Part shown: positions 34,446-47,010 of the stretch, in pieces
How the letters are laid out: every line of letters starts with the position of its first letter
How positions within the stretch are numbered: the stretch's first letter is position 1
Assembly: GCA_026874595.1 (NCBI GenBank)
Contig: CM049320.1
Span: 48,064,714-48,128,713 of the forward strand
DNA length: 64,000 nt
Direction: 5' to 3'
Source of the DNA: Sipunculus nudus
Taxonomy: Eukaryota > Annelida > Sipuncula > Golfingiida > Sipunculidae
The notes under the pieces: model-generated
What the model was told of the DNA's origin: nothing
Databases searched by the model: none
What the model saw: the letters and a program-made list of their open reading frames with translations, nothing else
Program-made: the position numbers and the translations under genes

Positions 34446-35123
34446 TCTTATGAAAATGTCGACCTATATATACACAGACTGTTTAGCAAGAATTGATGTA
34501 TTTGTGAAAATGTATGTCAATCATCTGCAGTATATATTACCTGGCGATTTCAATGCTGACGCACATAAATGTAGATCACTGTTTGCACCTTTACTAAATA
34601 ACTTGAAAGACCAGAGCGATTATATCCTTTCGGATTATGCATATATCAGAACTGGTTACACATATGTAACCAACAGCTGGTCAACCACTTCATGGATTGA
34701 TCCCTGCTTGAGTACCCATGACGCACATAATTCAATCAGTTCCGTTGAAATCCTGAATGGCTATGTAATGTCTGATCACTTGTCAATCTGCATTTCAATC
34801 AATGTCTCTGGTATACCAAGTGTTGCACGGAAAACTTTCAAATTTGCAAAGCCTAACTGAAGGAAACCTTAGAATCAGCTGCTCATGAAATATGGAGAAG
34901 CCGTTCGGAATGCCATTGACAAATGTCTAGTTGATATTTATAATGTTGAGCGCTGTAGTATTGTAAACTGAGTACCTGGATGGAATCAATATGTCCCCGA
35001 GGCACACGATGCTGCGAGAGAAGCCTATTTAACCAGGCAAGGGCTGGTGAGCAGACCCAGGAGCCTACACACGATGTCATGATCAACACTAAACGATGAT
35101 TTAAATATTCCCTCCTTTACTGC

Positions 35124-36920
35124 ATGAGAGTCGAAGATCAAGCAAAAGCTGACTCCCTGGGCGGCGACCTAAGTGCTCCTGACTCCCTGGGCGGCGACCT
35201 AAGTGCTCGTGACTCCCTGGGCAGAGACCTGAGTGCTCGTGACTCCCTGAGCGGATACCTGAGTGCTCGTGACTCCCTGGGCGGGGACCTGAGTGCTCGT
35301 GACTCCCTGGGCAGAGACCTGAGTGCTCGTGACTCCCTGGGCAGAGACCTAAGTGCTCGTGACTCCCTGGGCAGAGACCTGAGTGCTCGTGACTCCCTGG
35401 GCGGGGACCTGAGTGCTCGTGACTCCCTGGGCAGAGACCTGAGTGCTCGTGACTCCCTGGGCGGGGACCTGAGTGCTCGTGACTCCCTGGGCAGAGACCT
35501 GAGTGCTCGTGACTCCCTGGGCGGAGACCTAAGTGCTCGTGACTCCCTGAGCGGATACCTGAGTGCTCGTGACTCCCTGGGCGGGGACCTGAGTGCTCGT
35601 GACTCCCTGGGCAGAGACCTGAGTGCTCATGACTCCCTGGGCGACCTAAGTGCTCGTGACTCCCTGAGCGGATACCTGAGTGCTCGTGACTCCCTGGGCG
35701 GGGACCTGAGTGCTCGTGACTCCCTGGGCAGAGACCTGAGTGCTCGTGACTCCCTGGGCGGAGACCTGAGTGCTCGTGACTCCATGGGCGGAGACCTAAG
35801 TGCTCGTGACTCCCTGAGCGGATACCTGAGTGCTCGTGACTCCCTGGGCGGGGACCTGAGTGCTCGTGACTCCCTGAGCGGATACCTGAGTGCTCGTGAC
35901 TCCCTGGGCGGGGACCTGAGTGCTCGTGACTCCCTGGGCGGCGACCTAAGTGCTCGTGACTCCCTGGGCAGAGACCTGAGTGCTCGTGACTCCCTGGGCG
36001 GAGACCTGAGTGCTCGTGACTCCCTGGGCGGGGACCTGAGTGCTCGTGACTCCCTGGGCGGGGACCTGAGTGCTCGTGACTCCCTGGGCGGGGACCTGAG
36101 TGCTCGTGACTCCCTGGGCGGGGACCTGAGTGCTCGTGACTCCCTGGGCGGGGACCTGAGTGCTCGTGACTCCCTGGGCAGAGACCTGAGTGCTCATGAC
36201 TCCCTGGGCGGAGACCTAAGGACTCGTGACTCCCTGGGCGGGGACCTGAGTGCTCGTGACTCCCTGGGCGGGGACCTGAGTGCTCGTGACTCCCTGGGCA
36301 GAGACCTGAGTGCTCATGACTCCCTGGGCGGAGACCTAAGTGCTCGTGACTCCCTGAGCGGATACCTGAGTGCTCGTGACTCCCTGGGCGGGGACCTGAG
36401 TGCTCGTGACTCCCTGGGCAGAGACCTGAGTGCCCATGACTCCCTGGGCGGAGACCTAAGTGCTCGTGACTCCCTGAGCGGATACCTGAGTGCTCGTGAC
36501 TCCCTGGGCGGGGACCTGAGTGCTCGTGACTCCCTGGGCAGAGACCTGAGTGCTCATGACTCCCTGGGCGGAGACCTAAGTGCTCGTGACTCCCTGGGCA
36601 GAGACCTGAGTGCTCGTGACTCCCTGGGCGGGGACCTGAGTGCTCGTGACTCCCTGGGCAGAGACCTGAGTGCTCGTGACTCCCTGGGCGGAGACCTAAG
36701 TGCTCGTGACTCCCTGAGCGGATACCTGAGTGCTCGTGACTCCCTGGGCGGGGACCTGAGTGCTCGTGACTCCCTGGGCAGAGACCTGAGTGCTCATGAC
36801 TCCCTGGGCGGAGACCTAAGTGCTCGTGACTCCCTGGGCGGAGACTTGAGTGCTCGTGACTTCCTGGGTAGACATCTTAGTGCTCGTCAACAGTCAGGAC
36901 TTTCTTTAGAGAAATGTTAA
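35124..36920 (+). pseudogene. 598-codon open frame of 10-residue repeats (LINE-derived)
   Basis: Continuous open frame from ATG at 35124 to TAA at 36918-36920. It is made of about 58 copies of the decapeptide DSLGGDLSAR, with G-to-R, GG-to-SGY and R-to-H variants, preceded by MRVEDQAKA and ending QQSGLSLEKC. One unit is a codon short, still in frame. The flanks are the EN-RT linker of a dead LINE, so this is most simply an expanded fragment of retrotransposon coding sequence. If transcribed and translated it would be an acidic, regularly charged repeat protein. Confidence 0.5.
35151..36889. repeat. 30-bp GC-rich minisatellite
   Basis: Unit GACTCCCTGGGCGGGGACCT + GAGTGCTCGT, about 58 copies, very homogeneous. 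Variants (GGCAGAGACC, GAGCGGATACC, GCTCATGAC) recur in blocks, showing multi-unit duplication. GC content is far above its surroundings. Confidence 0.97.
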
Positions 36921-38080
36921 GCCCATCACAATTCACGAATACCAAGTCCGAGTTCAATTAACGCATTAACTGCATGGCGATGAACAAATTGTATTAATGT
37001 TGCATGATTACTATAAGTCCATTTTTTTCACGTGGGCAGCCGGATTCAGAAAATTTAGCACCAAATACCCTAGCACAAGATCTTACGAACAATTCTTATT
37101 GTGTAAGTGCATACGTTAGACACAAAATTATGCAAGCATTAACAAAACCTGAGCTTGGGAAATCTTATATTAGACCCAGACGGATTGGCCACTGAGCATT
37201 TTATTCATTCCAAAGATTATACTTCTATTATGCTCTTTGTTTAGTTCAATAATTATGCATGGACACATGTCTGAGGATACGATGTGTCGTATTTAGTATC
37301 AGTTGTAAAAATTGCTGATAAGGGAAATTTCAGACCAATAGCCTTGTCTACTGTCCTGTCAAAACTATTCGAGTTCGTTCTCTTTGAACGACAAACCTTA
37401 TTTTAATTTGACCGATAATCAGTTTGGAAATAAAAAAAATAACCATGGCACTGAACTTTGTGTATGCTTGCTAAAAGAATCTATAAAATACCATCAGACA
37501 AGGGGACTACACATGTTCGTTTGTTTTCTTCATGCGACTTCAGCATTTGACAAATTCAGTTATAGCACTCTGTTTCGCATACCTATTTGAAATGGCATTC
37601 CTTTATATCTGGTTCGAATCTTTTATGCTACTGGTAGTTTCATAAGAAATTATCTGTAAGATGGAACTCTGCCAAATCTGCCAGCTTTCCAGATAGTAAT
37701 GCATGGTGTCTGACAGGGGTCGAGGGGTATTGTCACCGTACTTTATATCCAATATATGAATGACCTCAGCCCAACATTAAACAAGCATGCAGGCTGTTGG
37801 ATGTTGTATAGGCATTAATATCATAAACCATCTTGTGTATGAAGACGACATGGTTCACTTTCTGTTAAATGACTTCAAAGCTTCTTAATCTCACATATCA
37901 CTATTAGATTTTACATGATATCAAATTCAACAAAACTAAAACAGTCTGCACGCACGTATTGGGTAAAGGCAAGACGTGGTCTACACCTCGGCTTACTCTT
38001 AGCAACTCTCAGCTCACAGTTGTTGACAGCTATAAATACTTCGGTTATATTATAAAAAAAAACACGACGATAATATAACT

Positions 38081-38329
38081 TAATTTCATATCAAAATCTA
38101 TATAAACGAGTATCTATATATGTATGTGCAGATGAATGCGTATATATATATATATATATATATATAAATATATATATATATTCATTTCATTCTCTGTATA
38201 CATCATATATGGACCCAGAGACTGCAATAAACTTGTAGATACTTATCAAACAGATACCGAGTCCGTAAAAGTACATATCGATCCCTTAGACCCACAACAC
38301 TTGCTGGTTGCATGAGGAATATATGACGT
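38081..38329. repeat. AT microsatellite and flanks
   Basis: TA runs at about 38140-38180 downstream of the LINE; the rest is unassigned. Confidence 0.8.
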
Positions 38330-38640
38330 GTTGTTTGATAAGGATATTATTTATACACAGGCTCTGTGGTGTGTGTTGTTGTTATATTATTTATACACAG
38401 GCTCTGTGATGTGTGTTGTTTAGGATATTATTTATACACAGGCTCTGTGATGTGTGTTGTTTAGGATATTATTTATACACAGGCTCTGTGGTGTGTGTTG
38501 TTGTGATATTATTTATATACAGGCTTTGTGGTGTGTGTTGTTGTGATATTACTTATATAAAGGCCGTGTGGTGTGTGCCGTATAGGATATTATTTATTTA
38601 CATGCTGCGTGGTGTGTTTTGTAGGATATTAATTGATTCA
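38330..38640. repeat. 41-bp minisatellite
   Basis: Unit GATATTATTTATACACAGGC + TCTGTGATGTGTGTTGTTTA + G, about seven copies, degenerating rightwards. Confidence 0.93.
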
Positions 38641-40258
38641 GTGGATGTGGATGAGCGTTGACAGGATAACGCGGCAGAGAACACGAGGCCGCGGGGACAT
38701 CAGGACTGACTGCCCTGGATCCGTCGATAAGAAAACGAGGTGCTAGAAGTGATTACAGCCAATAACGGAAGAAACCAGAGACTAGAAACAGAAATGAATT
38801 ACCCCCGCTGGATGGCAGCCATGCCTTCTGAGCCATCTTAAATATCATTGTTTAGGTGGAAATTGTCCTTCTCCGGCGATTACGTAGTGTGTAATACTCC
38901 AACCGGTATAAATCAATACACAAAGCGCCGGCTCAAAGTGGGTAGCGGCAAGAAAGCGTGGCAGCACGACACCTTGAGCCCGCGTATCATCCCGCAGACC
39001 CGCCGACATTCTACGTTAATTTTCCGCAGTGCTGCACCAACAGATTTAGGCTCCAGGGACCTCCGTGAAGGTGCCTGCGTGGAGCTCATGCTGTCCGTCA
39101 GATTCCCGCCCGGGGAGAATCGTTATTAACTTTATGTGTGGCGGTCCGTGAAGTGATTTCACCAAGCACTGACACAAATCACAACTGCTCCACAGATTAC
39201 TTCCTGCAAACCTAATTTAGCCAGTGTCTGTGGCTTTCTTTTTACTTTTATTTGAAAAAGTATATTTTTTTTATTTTTTCAAAAGATAGATGTAACTCGG
39301 CTCGTGACATCCACCAGATATATGAATCACAGTTAGGAGGTACAATGTAGAACTGCTATTGGGGAGAAAATAAATATCCATAAATCATTTAAATCCTCAA
39401 AAAAGACAGTGTGTCTCCAGAGATAAAACAAATGTCACATGCCCGGGATCAGTAACACACATGTAGCGCCGGATAAACTTACTGTCTGTTCATACATGGA
39501 ATCCTTAGGAATGTATCAGTTCTGGGGACTTTCCTTTCACTGCTTCAGGAAATAAATGACACGAACAATTCCAGTCAGTCGTTTGAACAACCGTTCCTTT
39601 GAGAATGTTTGTTTAGCGCCACAGGAAAATCACGAGAACAGACGCATCAGTGTTACAGAAGTAACGTTATTCAGATCAGATATGCCTTGGTTTATATGAG
39701 AGGGCCGGATCTGTCAGACCACCTGTGTATAGCCATATTGAACAAATCCCGGGGAGCCTCGGTCCAGTTGACATGGACGTATTCATGACCGCTATTGATC
39801 AGCTGTTCTTTATCACAAGGTTTTGTAGCTTTGCTCCTTGAGGACATACAGTGCTGCGTACCGTGATGGGCCAGCTTTTCTGTAGGGACCCTATTATAAC
39901 AGCCAGACAAAGATTCCCTCATTGATTTATCAAATCACTGCTACGTTGGTAGTCCACACCCCTCCACAGTCCGCGGCCAGCTTCACCACGCGACATAGCC
40001 AGCTCTCCTTGTGGCTGCTGGTCTCCTGTTAACCTGGCGGTATCTTCATCTTATTAAACACCGTCAATGTTCTTCGTCAGGCCTTTGTAGTTGATCATCT
40101 ATAGGAAATTTTATGAATGGATAGTCAGCACCAGACAGACATGTGCGCTGCACCACACACAGCGGGGGCCGGCCATGCCGGTCAAAGCAGGATTGTCAGC
40201 AAGTGATGTATGGCTGGGATTACTTCATCACTAGTGTATTCATATCATCGTAATCACT
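38641..40258 (+). promoter_or_regulatory. 5' flank of the M13 peptidase gene
   Basis: About 1.6 kb of mostly unique sequence, with a more GC-rich stretch at 38660-39130 and no repeat array, immediately upstream of the M13 start codon. Promoter and any 5' UTR exon should lie here, but I see no definite TATA box or splice pair. Open frames at 38848-39129 (plus) and 39692-39922 (minus) are not recognisable proteins. Confidence 0.3.
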
Positions 40259-40574
40259 ATGCCATCATCTGGGGTTACTGATAAAGGCTACAGCCGTGCT
40301 CCAGTGGAGGAAGTTAACGGTGCCGTGGAAATGGGAAAACTGAACTCCAAACACCCGTCAGAGAATGCTACCTCATACAAAGACAAAGGCGGCGAGGCGC
40401 CAACCAGTCACTCGCCGGGGGTCACTTATCGTGGCCATCGCAGGAGGACCAAACTTGAGCTGTATCTTGCAGCCGTGTGTTTACTTCTTGTCGCAGCCTG
40501 TTTAGCGTTCATCATCATTGCCTTTGCAAGAGATCATCCCCGGCTTGATTCGAAAAACGAGGAAAAACATCCAG
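40259..40574 (+). CDS. M13 metallopeptidase (neprilysin/ECE-like), exon 1
   Basis: ATG at 40259, 105 codons plus 1 nt, donor CCAG|GTACGT. Residues 1-60 are a polar cytoplasmic tail. RRRTK (61-65) precedes a hydrophobic segment at about residues 68-90 (LYLAAVCLLLVAACLAFIII), giving a type II signal anchor with the C-terminus outside, as in neprilysin and endothelin-converting enzyme. A short juxtamembrane stalk (RDHPRLDSKNEEKHPG) follows. The frame and phase (1) join exon 2. M13 enzymes are ectopeptidases that cleave small peptides on the cell surface. A 14.9-kb intron follows. Confidence 0.88.
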
Positions 40575-40864
40575 GTACGTTGTTATAGAATATTTTCTGT
40601 CAATATTGGTCAAACATACAATTTTTGTGTTGTGGCTGTCGGGATCTTTACAACGACAAAACAGCATCCGCCGTATATTATAATCATAGAGCAATCGCCA
40701 GGGATAATCGGTACAAACCATAGGCTTAAAACGCGGTAAGTTTGTATTGTAACAGGTCAGAGATTATTTCAGTTTGCCTTTGTCAGGACAGTCTTGAATA
40801 ATGCATAGAGTACTGTAAGTTCCTCGTTGTTTAAAGAAAAGATTAAAAAATGATGGACAGATAA
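40575..40864 (+). other. Start of intron 1
   Basis: Unique sequence between the exon 1 donor and the first array. Confidence 0.5.
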
Positions 40865-41605
40865 AAAGAGAAAGAAACACCTGGTCAAGTTATACCCGTG
40901 ATTTTCGCGACATGAACCGTCACCTGATCAGGTTATACCCGAAATTGACGCCACAAAAAGCGCCCCCTGGTCAAGTTATACCCGTGATTGTCGCCACAAA
41001 TACCGTCACCTGGTCTAGTTATATCGGTGAATGTCGCCACAAATAGCGTCACCTTATCAGGTAATTCCCGTGATTGTCGCCACAAATAGCGTCACCTGAT
41101 CTGGTTATTCCCGTGACTGTCGCCACAAATAGCGTCACCTTATCAGGTAATACCCGTGATTGTCGCCAAAAAATAGCGTCACCTGATCTGGTTATTCCCG
41201 TGACTGTCGCCAAAAAATAGCGTCACCTGATCTGGTTATTCCCGTGACTGTCGCCACAAATAGCGTCACCTTATCAGGTTATACCCGTGATTGTCGCCAC
41301 AATAGCGTCACCTTACCAGGTAATACCCGTGATTGTCGCCACAAATAGCGTCACCTGATCAGGTTATACCCGTGACTGTCGCAACAAATAGCGTCACATG
41401 GTCAAATTATACCCGTATTGTTGCCTCAAATAGCGTTACCTGGTCAAGTTCTACCCGTGATTGTCGCAACATAAACCGTAATCTGGTCAGGTTATTCCCC
41501 TAATTGACGCCACAAAAAGCGTCACATGGCCATGTTATACCCGTGATTGGCGCCACAAAGAGCGACACCTGATCAGGTTATACCTGTGATTGTCGCAACA
41601 AATAG
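40865..41605. repeat. 43-bp minisatellite in M13 intron 1
   Basis: Unit GTCACCTTATCAGGTTATAC + CCGTGATTGTCGCCACAAAT + AGC, about 17 diverged copies, followed by a C14 run (41635-41648). Confidence 0.95.
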
Positions 41606-41648
41606 TGGCAGAAAAAAACAGCGTTACCCTGAAACCCCCCCCCCCCCC

Positions 41649-43333
41649 TTCCTTGTTGAACTGTAACTTCCATCCTGATAAATCCTTCGCTTTATTTTCT
41701 TGTTTGCATAGGTTACTTTTTAACATGAAAATGTCTTAACGTTTCAACTATTTGCAGTTAGGTCTAGTGTACATGACTAACGTATTCTATTATGTACTTG
41801 TAAACAAGGAGGTACGATTTTTCCATCAGTGAATGTTCAGTTTACCCCGTTGACAGCTGAACTACTTTTTAACAAGCTCCCCCTGACCGCTTGACAGAGA
41901 TTTATATTTGAGCGAGCTTAAAGGAAGCCCCGGGGATTTTGATTGGTGTCCTCTGACTTTGTGTCATCGCCTGTAATGACGTGTTTTATGCTGGCCAGGT
42001 TTCTTATGTCGCTTCGTCTTCCTGGGCAGGCAGGCATGTGGCGCCAAAGAACACAAACTGCGGATCTGTCAAATACTTGTATAGAAAATATCTAAAGGAA
42101 GAAATGTCTGTTTGAGTGTTGTATACAGAATAAATATTCAATTGTTTATTTTAGATTCAGCATCAAGCTAACCCCAATTATGAAAATATATATTAAACAT
42201 GGTCATATATCATATATATTAGTAACTCTCCTTTCAAGAGCTTACATAATTAAAAAAATATTTTATTTTTTTTTAATAAGTTCCTCTTTGCCAAAATCAA
42301 TGTCCATTTATATGAGAAAAGAATCCTGTCAGCTCCTTCATTCCCATGTATATTTTTCAATATACAAAACCACAAGTCATATCCTCGTATGCATCTGACT
42401 TTTTATGTCACGTTTGAAGAACAAACGGGCTTATGTGCCCTAGGGACAGAGTACAGGTGTAAAAGCCGGGAAACGAGTACGAATCTGGGCCCAGGTGCGG
42501 TGGTAATATTTTCCCGGGATCGGCCCCCACCCAGTATATGAGCGCTCCTCTGTTTACTATGAAGGCTGTGTTTTACCTGTTTATGAATTTAGGATTCCCT
42601 TAGTGTTATGACCCAGCACGCGATCTGAGGAACTTCCCTGAATACTAACGTTCATCTGAGGAAGCTTTAGACAAGATGACCAACTCAGAAACCAACCTCG
42701 TTTGTTGTGTTCAGATATACCATCAGTGTAGCAGTCAGAGTGTCAGGTGAAGTACAGATTGTCTTAAATAGATGTCATTTTTTTCAGATATTGAATGTTC
42801 GGCGAATTTTTAAATATAAATCTTTATCTGTTTATCTTGTACTTCCCGTGAATTGACCTTGACTAACACAGTTATAAAAATTATATATTTGAGAATTCAA
42901 TTCTCGACCGCTCTTTTCATTCGTTTTTTTTTCCAGAAGGTCCAGGGACCAACTAGCTCATGCAGTTATATATCATTATTTATTTAATTTATTAGATTTA
43001 TCAACTTAAAAGTTATTAAAATAGATCTTATGTTAAGAGATATCTCTGATTTCAAGATCAAACAGTACTGAATGACCTACCCAGTTACAATATGAAGCTA
43101 CACGGAGTGGGTGTGGATGTTGAGGCTACTAATTACAATTCCACATTTATTACATAACGTTTTTGGGCACCTGCCGGGCCGCTGCAGCTCTGATGGCATT
43201 TCCTGCTGGTCGTGATTTATTAGAGCAACTCAGGAGCCTGCTTCAATCGATCACACTGCGGTCAACAGATTTTATAAGATGCTCTTCTTACATAACAACC
43301 AAAACCTACATTAATACGTCAAGGATTACACAA

Positions 43334-43337
<4 letters not shown>
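41649..43337. other. M13 intron 1, unassigned
   Basis: No array or coding segment recognised. Confidence 0.4.

Positions 43338-43406
<69 letters not shown>
43338..43406. repeat. Compound (CT)n(CA)n microsatellite
   Basis: About 24 CT dinucleotides followed by about 11 CA dinucleotides. Confidence 0.97.
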
Positions 43407-43807
43407 GTATATACATATAAAAGTAATAATGATGACGTTCAGTAGAAAGAGAGGACCTGGATTTCTGCCAGAAAGTAACAAACCAATTAAACTGGGTCTG
43501 TCTACATGTGATGTAAATTCACTCAGGCTTAAGCCCGCGGCCTGCTTTAAGTAGATTGCCCAAACCAGTTTATAAATAATTGATCAGATAGGGAATTGTA
43601 AATTCGGATTATGTTACGTTTTAGCCCTATTGGATGCTGTTACATGCAAAGTTAAAAGGTATACATAAATTGTATGCTGAAGAAAATAAAAACTGGATCT
43701 GTGCAAAATATCTGAAATCTTCGTTACTATTAAAAATAGTAAAAAAGGCAGAGACGCGAACTTTTTTTCAGACGACACTGAGACGGTGTAAATATATTAC
43801 ATAAGTT

Positions 43808-44605
43808 TACCAACAGCTCCGTCAGTAGTTGTAAACAGATTACACGTGCAAAACCCTCTACGGCGTCAGGAGATGTAAACAGATTACACGTACCAAACCC
43901 TCTACGGCGTCAGGAGATGTAAACAGATTACACGTGCCAAACCCTCTACGGCTTCAGGAGATGTGAACAGAATACACGTACCAAACCCTCTACGGCGTCA
44001 GTAGTTGTAAACAGATTACACGTAACAAACCCTCTACGTCGTCAGGAGGTGTAAACAGATTGCATGTACCAAACCCTCTACGGCGCCAGGAGGTGTAAAC
44101 AGATTACACGTGCCAAACCCTCTACGGCGTCAGGAGATGTAAACAGATTACACGTGCCAAACCCTCTACGGCGTCAGGAGTTGTAAACAGATTACACGTG
44201 CCAAACCCTCTACGGCGTCAGTAGTTGTAAACAGATTACACGTGCCAAACCCTCTACGGCGTCAGTAGTTGTAAACAGATTACACGTGCCAAACCCTCTA
44301 CGGCGTCAGTAGTTGTAAACAGATTACACGTGCCAAACCCTCTACGGCGTCAGTAGTTGTAAACAGATCACACGTGCCAAACCCTCTACGGCGTCAGGAG
44401 ATGTAAACATATTACACGTACCAAACCCTCTACGGCGTCAGGAGATGTAAACATATTACACGTGCCAAACCCTCTACGGCGTCAGGAGATGTAAACATAT
44501 TACACGTGCCAAACCCTCTACGGCGTCAGGAGATGTAAACAGATTACACGCACCAAACCCTCTACGGCGTCAGGAGATGTAAACATATTACACGTACCAA
44601 ACCCT
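43808..44605. repeat. 44-bp minisatellite with E-box motifs
   Basis: Unit GTAAACAGATTACACGTGCC + AAACCCTCTACGGCGTCAGG + AGAT, about 18 copies. Most units contain the perfect E-box CACGTG; others have CACGTA. It lies in M13 intron 1. Confidence 0.95.
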
Positions 44606-44829
44606 ATGCTTCATCAGGCGCAGCTAATATAAAAATATAATAAACCCTTCTGCTGCCAGGCGGTGTAAATATATCACACAAACTTAAAACTCCCACGAGT
44701 ACAGATAGTGTAATTGCTACCCAGAGAATTGTGTTTAATGAAAATCCAAACAATTTACGCCTTGAACCACTAAATGTTGATGTGTTGCATCACGTCCGGA
44801 GCTTAACCCTTGAGCATCAGTATGAAGTC

Positions 44830-44995
44830 ATCATTGGAGCTTTCAAACACATGGGCATCAGTGTTACGTCACATCCACAGCTGACCACGCGGGCATCAAT
44901 GTGACGTGATGTCAGAAGCCTAACACGCGGGCATCAGTATGACGTCCCGTCTGGAGCTTCACACCACGGGCATCTGTGTGACGTCCCGTCCGTTG
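44830..44995. repeat. 41-bp minisatellite, left block
   Basis: Diverged copies of the 41-bp unit seen at 45362-47010, split off by the insertion at 45000-45361. Confidence 0.85.
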
Positions 44996-44999
44996 CTTA

Positions 45000-45361
45000 A
45001 AGGTGATTTTCCATGTATGCGTTTTCCAAGCGTTTGCCGCGCGGCAGCTGTCTATCTAACCAATCATTAAGTCATGTATTATTTCCATGTACGCGTCAGT
45101 TTCGGTAACCAGCGGTGCTGGATTTCTGCGTTTGCAGCGCGGCAAACGCATAGGGATTCCGTCTTCAAATGGCGTCCCATGTGGGACTTCCCCTTACCCA
45201 TGCAGTCCTCGTATCTTTGAGTCTGTTCAGCAATGTGAAAGAGGCATGCGATTGCCGCGCGGTAAACGCATACAAAAAGCTCACACGGAAAAGGACTGGC
45301 CGCGCGGCAAACGCATACAAAACGCTCACATGGAAAAGGACTGGCCGCGCGGCAAACGCAG
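45000..45361. mobile_element. MITE-like insertion with GCGTTTGCCGCGCGGC motifs
   Basis: The left edge has TTTTCCATGTATGCGTTTTC and GCGTTTGCCGCGCGGC. The interior and right end have CCGCGCGGCAAACGC in inverted orientation four times, with ACATGGAAAAGGACTGG mirroring the left edge. Together these form subterminal inverted repeats typical of short non-autonomous DNA transposons. It splits the 41-bp array. The superfamily is not determined. Confidence 0.55.
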
Positions 45362-47010
45362 TGTGACGTAATGTCCGGAGCTTTAAAAAAAGCGGGCATC
45401 AGTGTTACGTGATGTCCGGAGCATTTAAACACGCGGGCATCAGTTTGACGTGATGTCCGGAGCTTTCAAACACGCGGGCATCAGTGTGACGTGATGTCCT
45501 GGAATTCAAACACGCGGGCATCAGTGTGACGTGATGTCCGGAGCTTTCAAACACGCGGGCATCAGTGTGACGTGATGTCAGGATCTTTCAAACACGTGTG
45601 CATCTATATGACGCGATGTCCGGAGCTTTCCAACACACGGGCATCTGTGAGACGTGATGTCCGGAGCTATCAAACACGCGGGCATCTGTGTGACGTGATG
45701 TCCGGAGCTTTCAAACACGCGGGCATCAGTATGGCGTGATGTCCGGAGCTTTCAAACACGCGGGCATTAGTGTGACGTGATGTCCGGAGCTTTCAAACAG
45801 GCGGGCATCAGTGTGACATGATGTCCGGAGCTTTCAAATACGCTGGCATCAGTGTGATGTGATGTTTGGAACTTTCAAACACGCGAGCATCAGTGTGACG
45901 TGATGTCCGGACTGGAGCATTCAATTACGCGGGCATCAGTGTGATGTGATGTCCAGAGCATTCAATCAAGCGGGCATCAGTATGACTTGATGTCCGGAGC
46001 TTTCAACAAAGCGGGCATCAGTGTGACGTGATGTCCGGAGCTTTCAAACACACGGGCATCAGTGTGACGTGATGTCCTGGAATTCAAACACGCGGGCATT
46101 AGTGTGACGTGATGTCCGGAGCTTTCAAACACGCGGGCATCAGTGTGACGTGATGTCAGGATCTTTCAAACACGTGTGCATCTATATGACGCGATGTCCG
46201 GAGCTTTCCAACACACGGGCATCTGTGAGACGTGATGTCCGGAGCTATCAAACACGCGGGCATCTGTGTGACGTGATGTCCGGAGCTTTCAAACACGCGG
46301 GCATCAGTATGGCGTGATGTCCGGAGCTTTCAAACACGCGGGCATTAGTGTGACGTGATGTCCGGAGCTTTCAAACAGGCGGGCATCAGTGTGACATGAT
46401 GTCCGGAGCTTTCAAATACGCTGGCATCAGTGTGATGTGATGTTTGGAACTTTCAAACACGCGAGCATCAGTGTGACGTGATGTCTGGACTGGAGCATTC
46501 AATTACGCGGGCATCAGTGTGATGTGATGTCCAGAGCATTCAATCAAGCGGGCATCAGTATGACTTGATGTCCGGAGCTTTCAAAAAAGCGGGCATCAGT
46601 GTGACGTGATGTCCGGAGCTTTCAAACACACGGGCATCTGTATTACGTGATGTCCGGAGAATGTAAACTCGCGGGCATCAGTGTGACGTGATGTCCAGAG
46701 CTTTCAAATACGCGGGCATCAGTGTGACGTGATGTCCGGACCTTTCAAACACACGGGCATCTGTGTGACGTGATGTCCGGAGCATTCAAACACGCGGGCA
46801 TGAGTATGACTTGATGTCCGGAGCTTTCAAACACCCGGGCATCAGTGTGACGTGATGTCCAAAGGTTTCAAACACGCGGGCATCAATCAGTGTGACGTGA
46901 TGTCCGGAGCTTTCAAACACGCGGGCATCAGTGTGACATGATGTCCTGAGCTTTCAAACACGCGGGCATCAGTGTGACGTGTTGTCCGGAGCTTTCAAAC
47001 ACACTGATTT
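45362..47010. repeat. 41-bp minisatellite with 578-bp higher-order repeat
   Basis: Unit GGAGCTTTCAAACACGCGGG + CATCAGTGTGACGTGATGTC + C, about 40 copies. A 14-unit block duplicated at an offset of 578 bp is marked by the variant TCCTGGAATTC at about 45498 and again at about 46076. Most units carry TGACGTGA, a CRE-like half-site. Confidence 0.96.

Larger units (their letters stand above)
34450..38080 (+). mobile_element. Decayed APE-type LINE with in-frame minisatellite expansion
   Basis: The endonuclease C-terminus is open at 34450-34857 (GDFNAD at 34544, SWIDPCLST, MSDHLSICISI). Next comes the linker (WNQYVPEAHDAAREAYL) and a VEDQAKADSL segment that has expanded into the 30-bp array at 35151-36889. 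Reverse transcriptase follows in broken frames: NFRPIALSTVLSKLFE (near 37330), a TSAFDKFSYSTLFR block, YMNDLSPTLNKH and YEDD (near 37840), then VDSYKYFGYI. It is a different copy and probably a different family from the 13-kb LINE. Confidence 0.85.

Noticed and set aside
38848-39129. 93-codon open frame upstream of the M13 gene
   Set aside because: GC-rich but unlike any protein I recognise, and no splice sites link it to exon 1.
44830-47010. cAMP-response enhancer from repeated TGACGTGA
   Set aside because: Present simply because the 41-bp unit contains it; no evidence of selection beyond the array.
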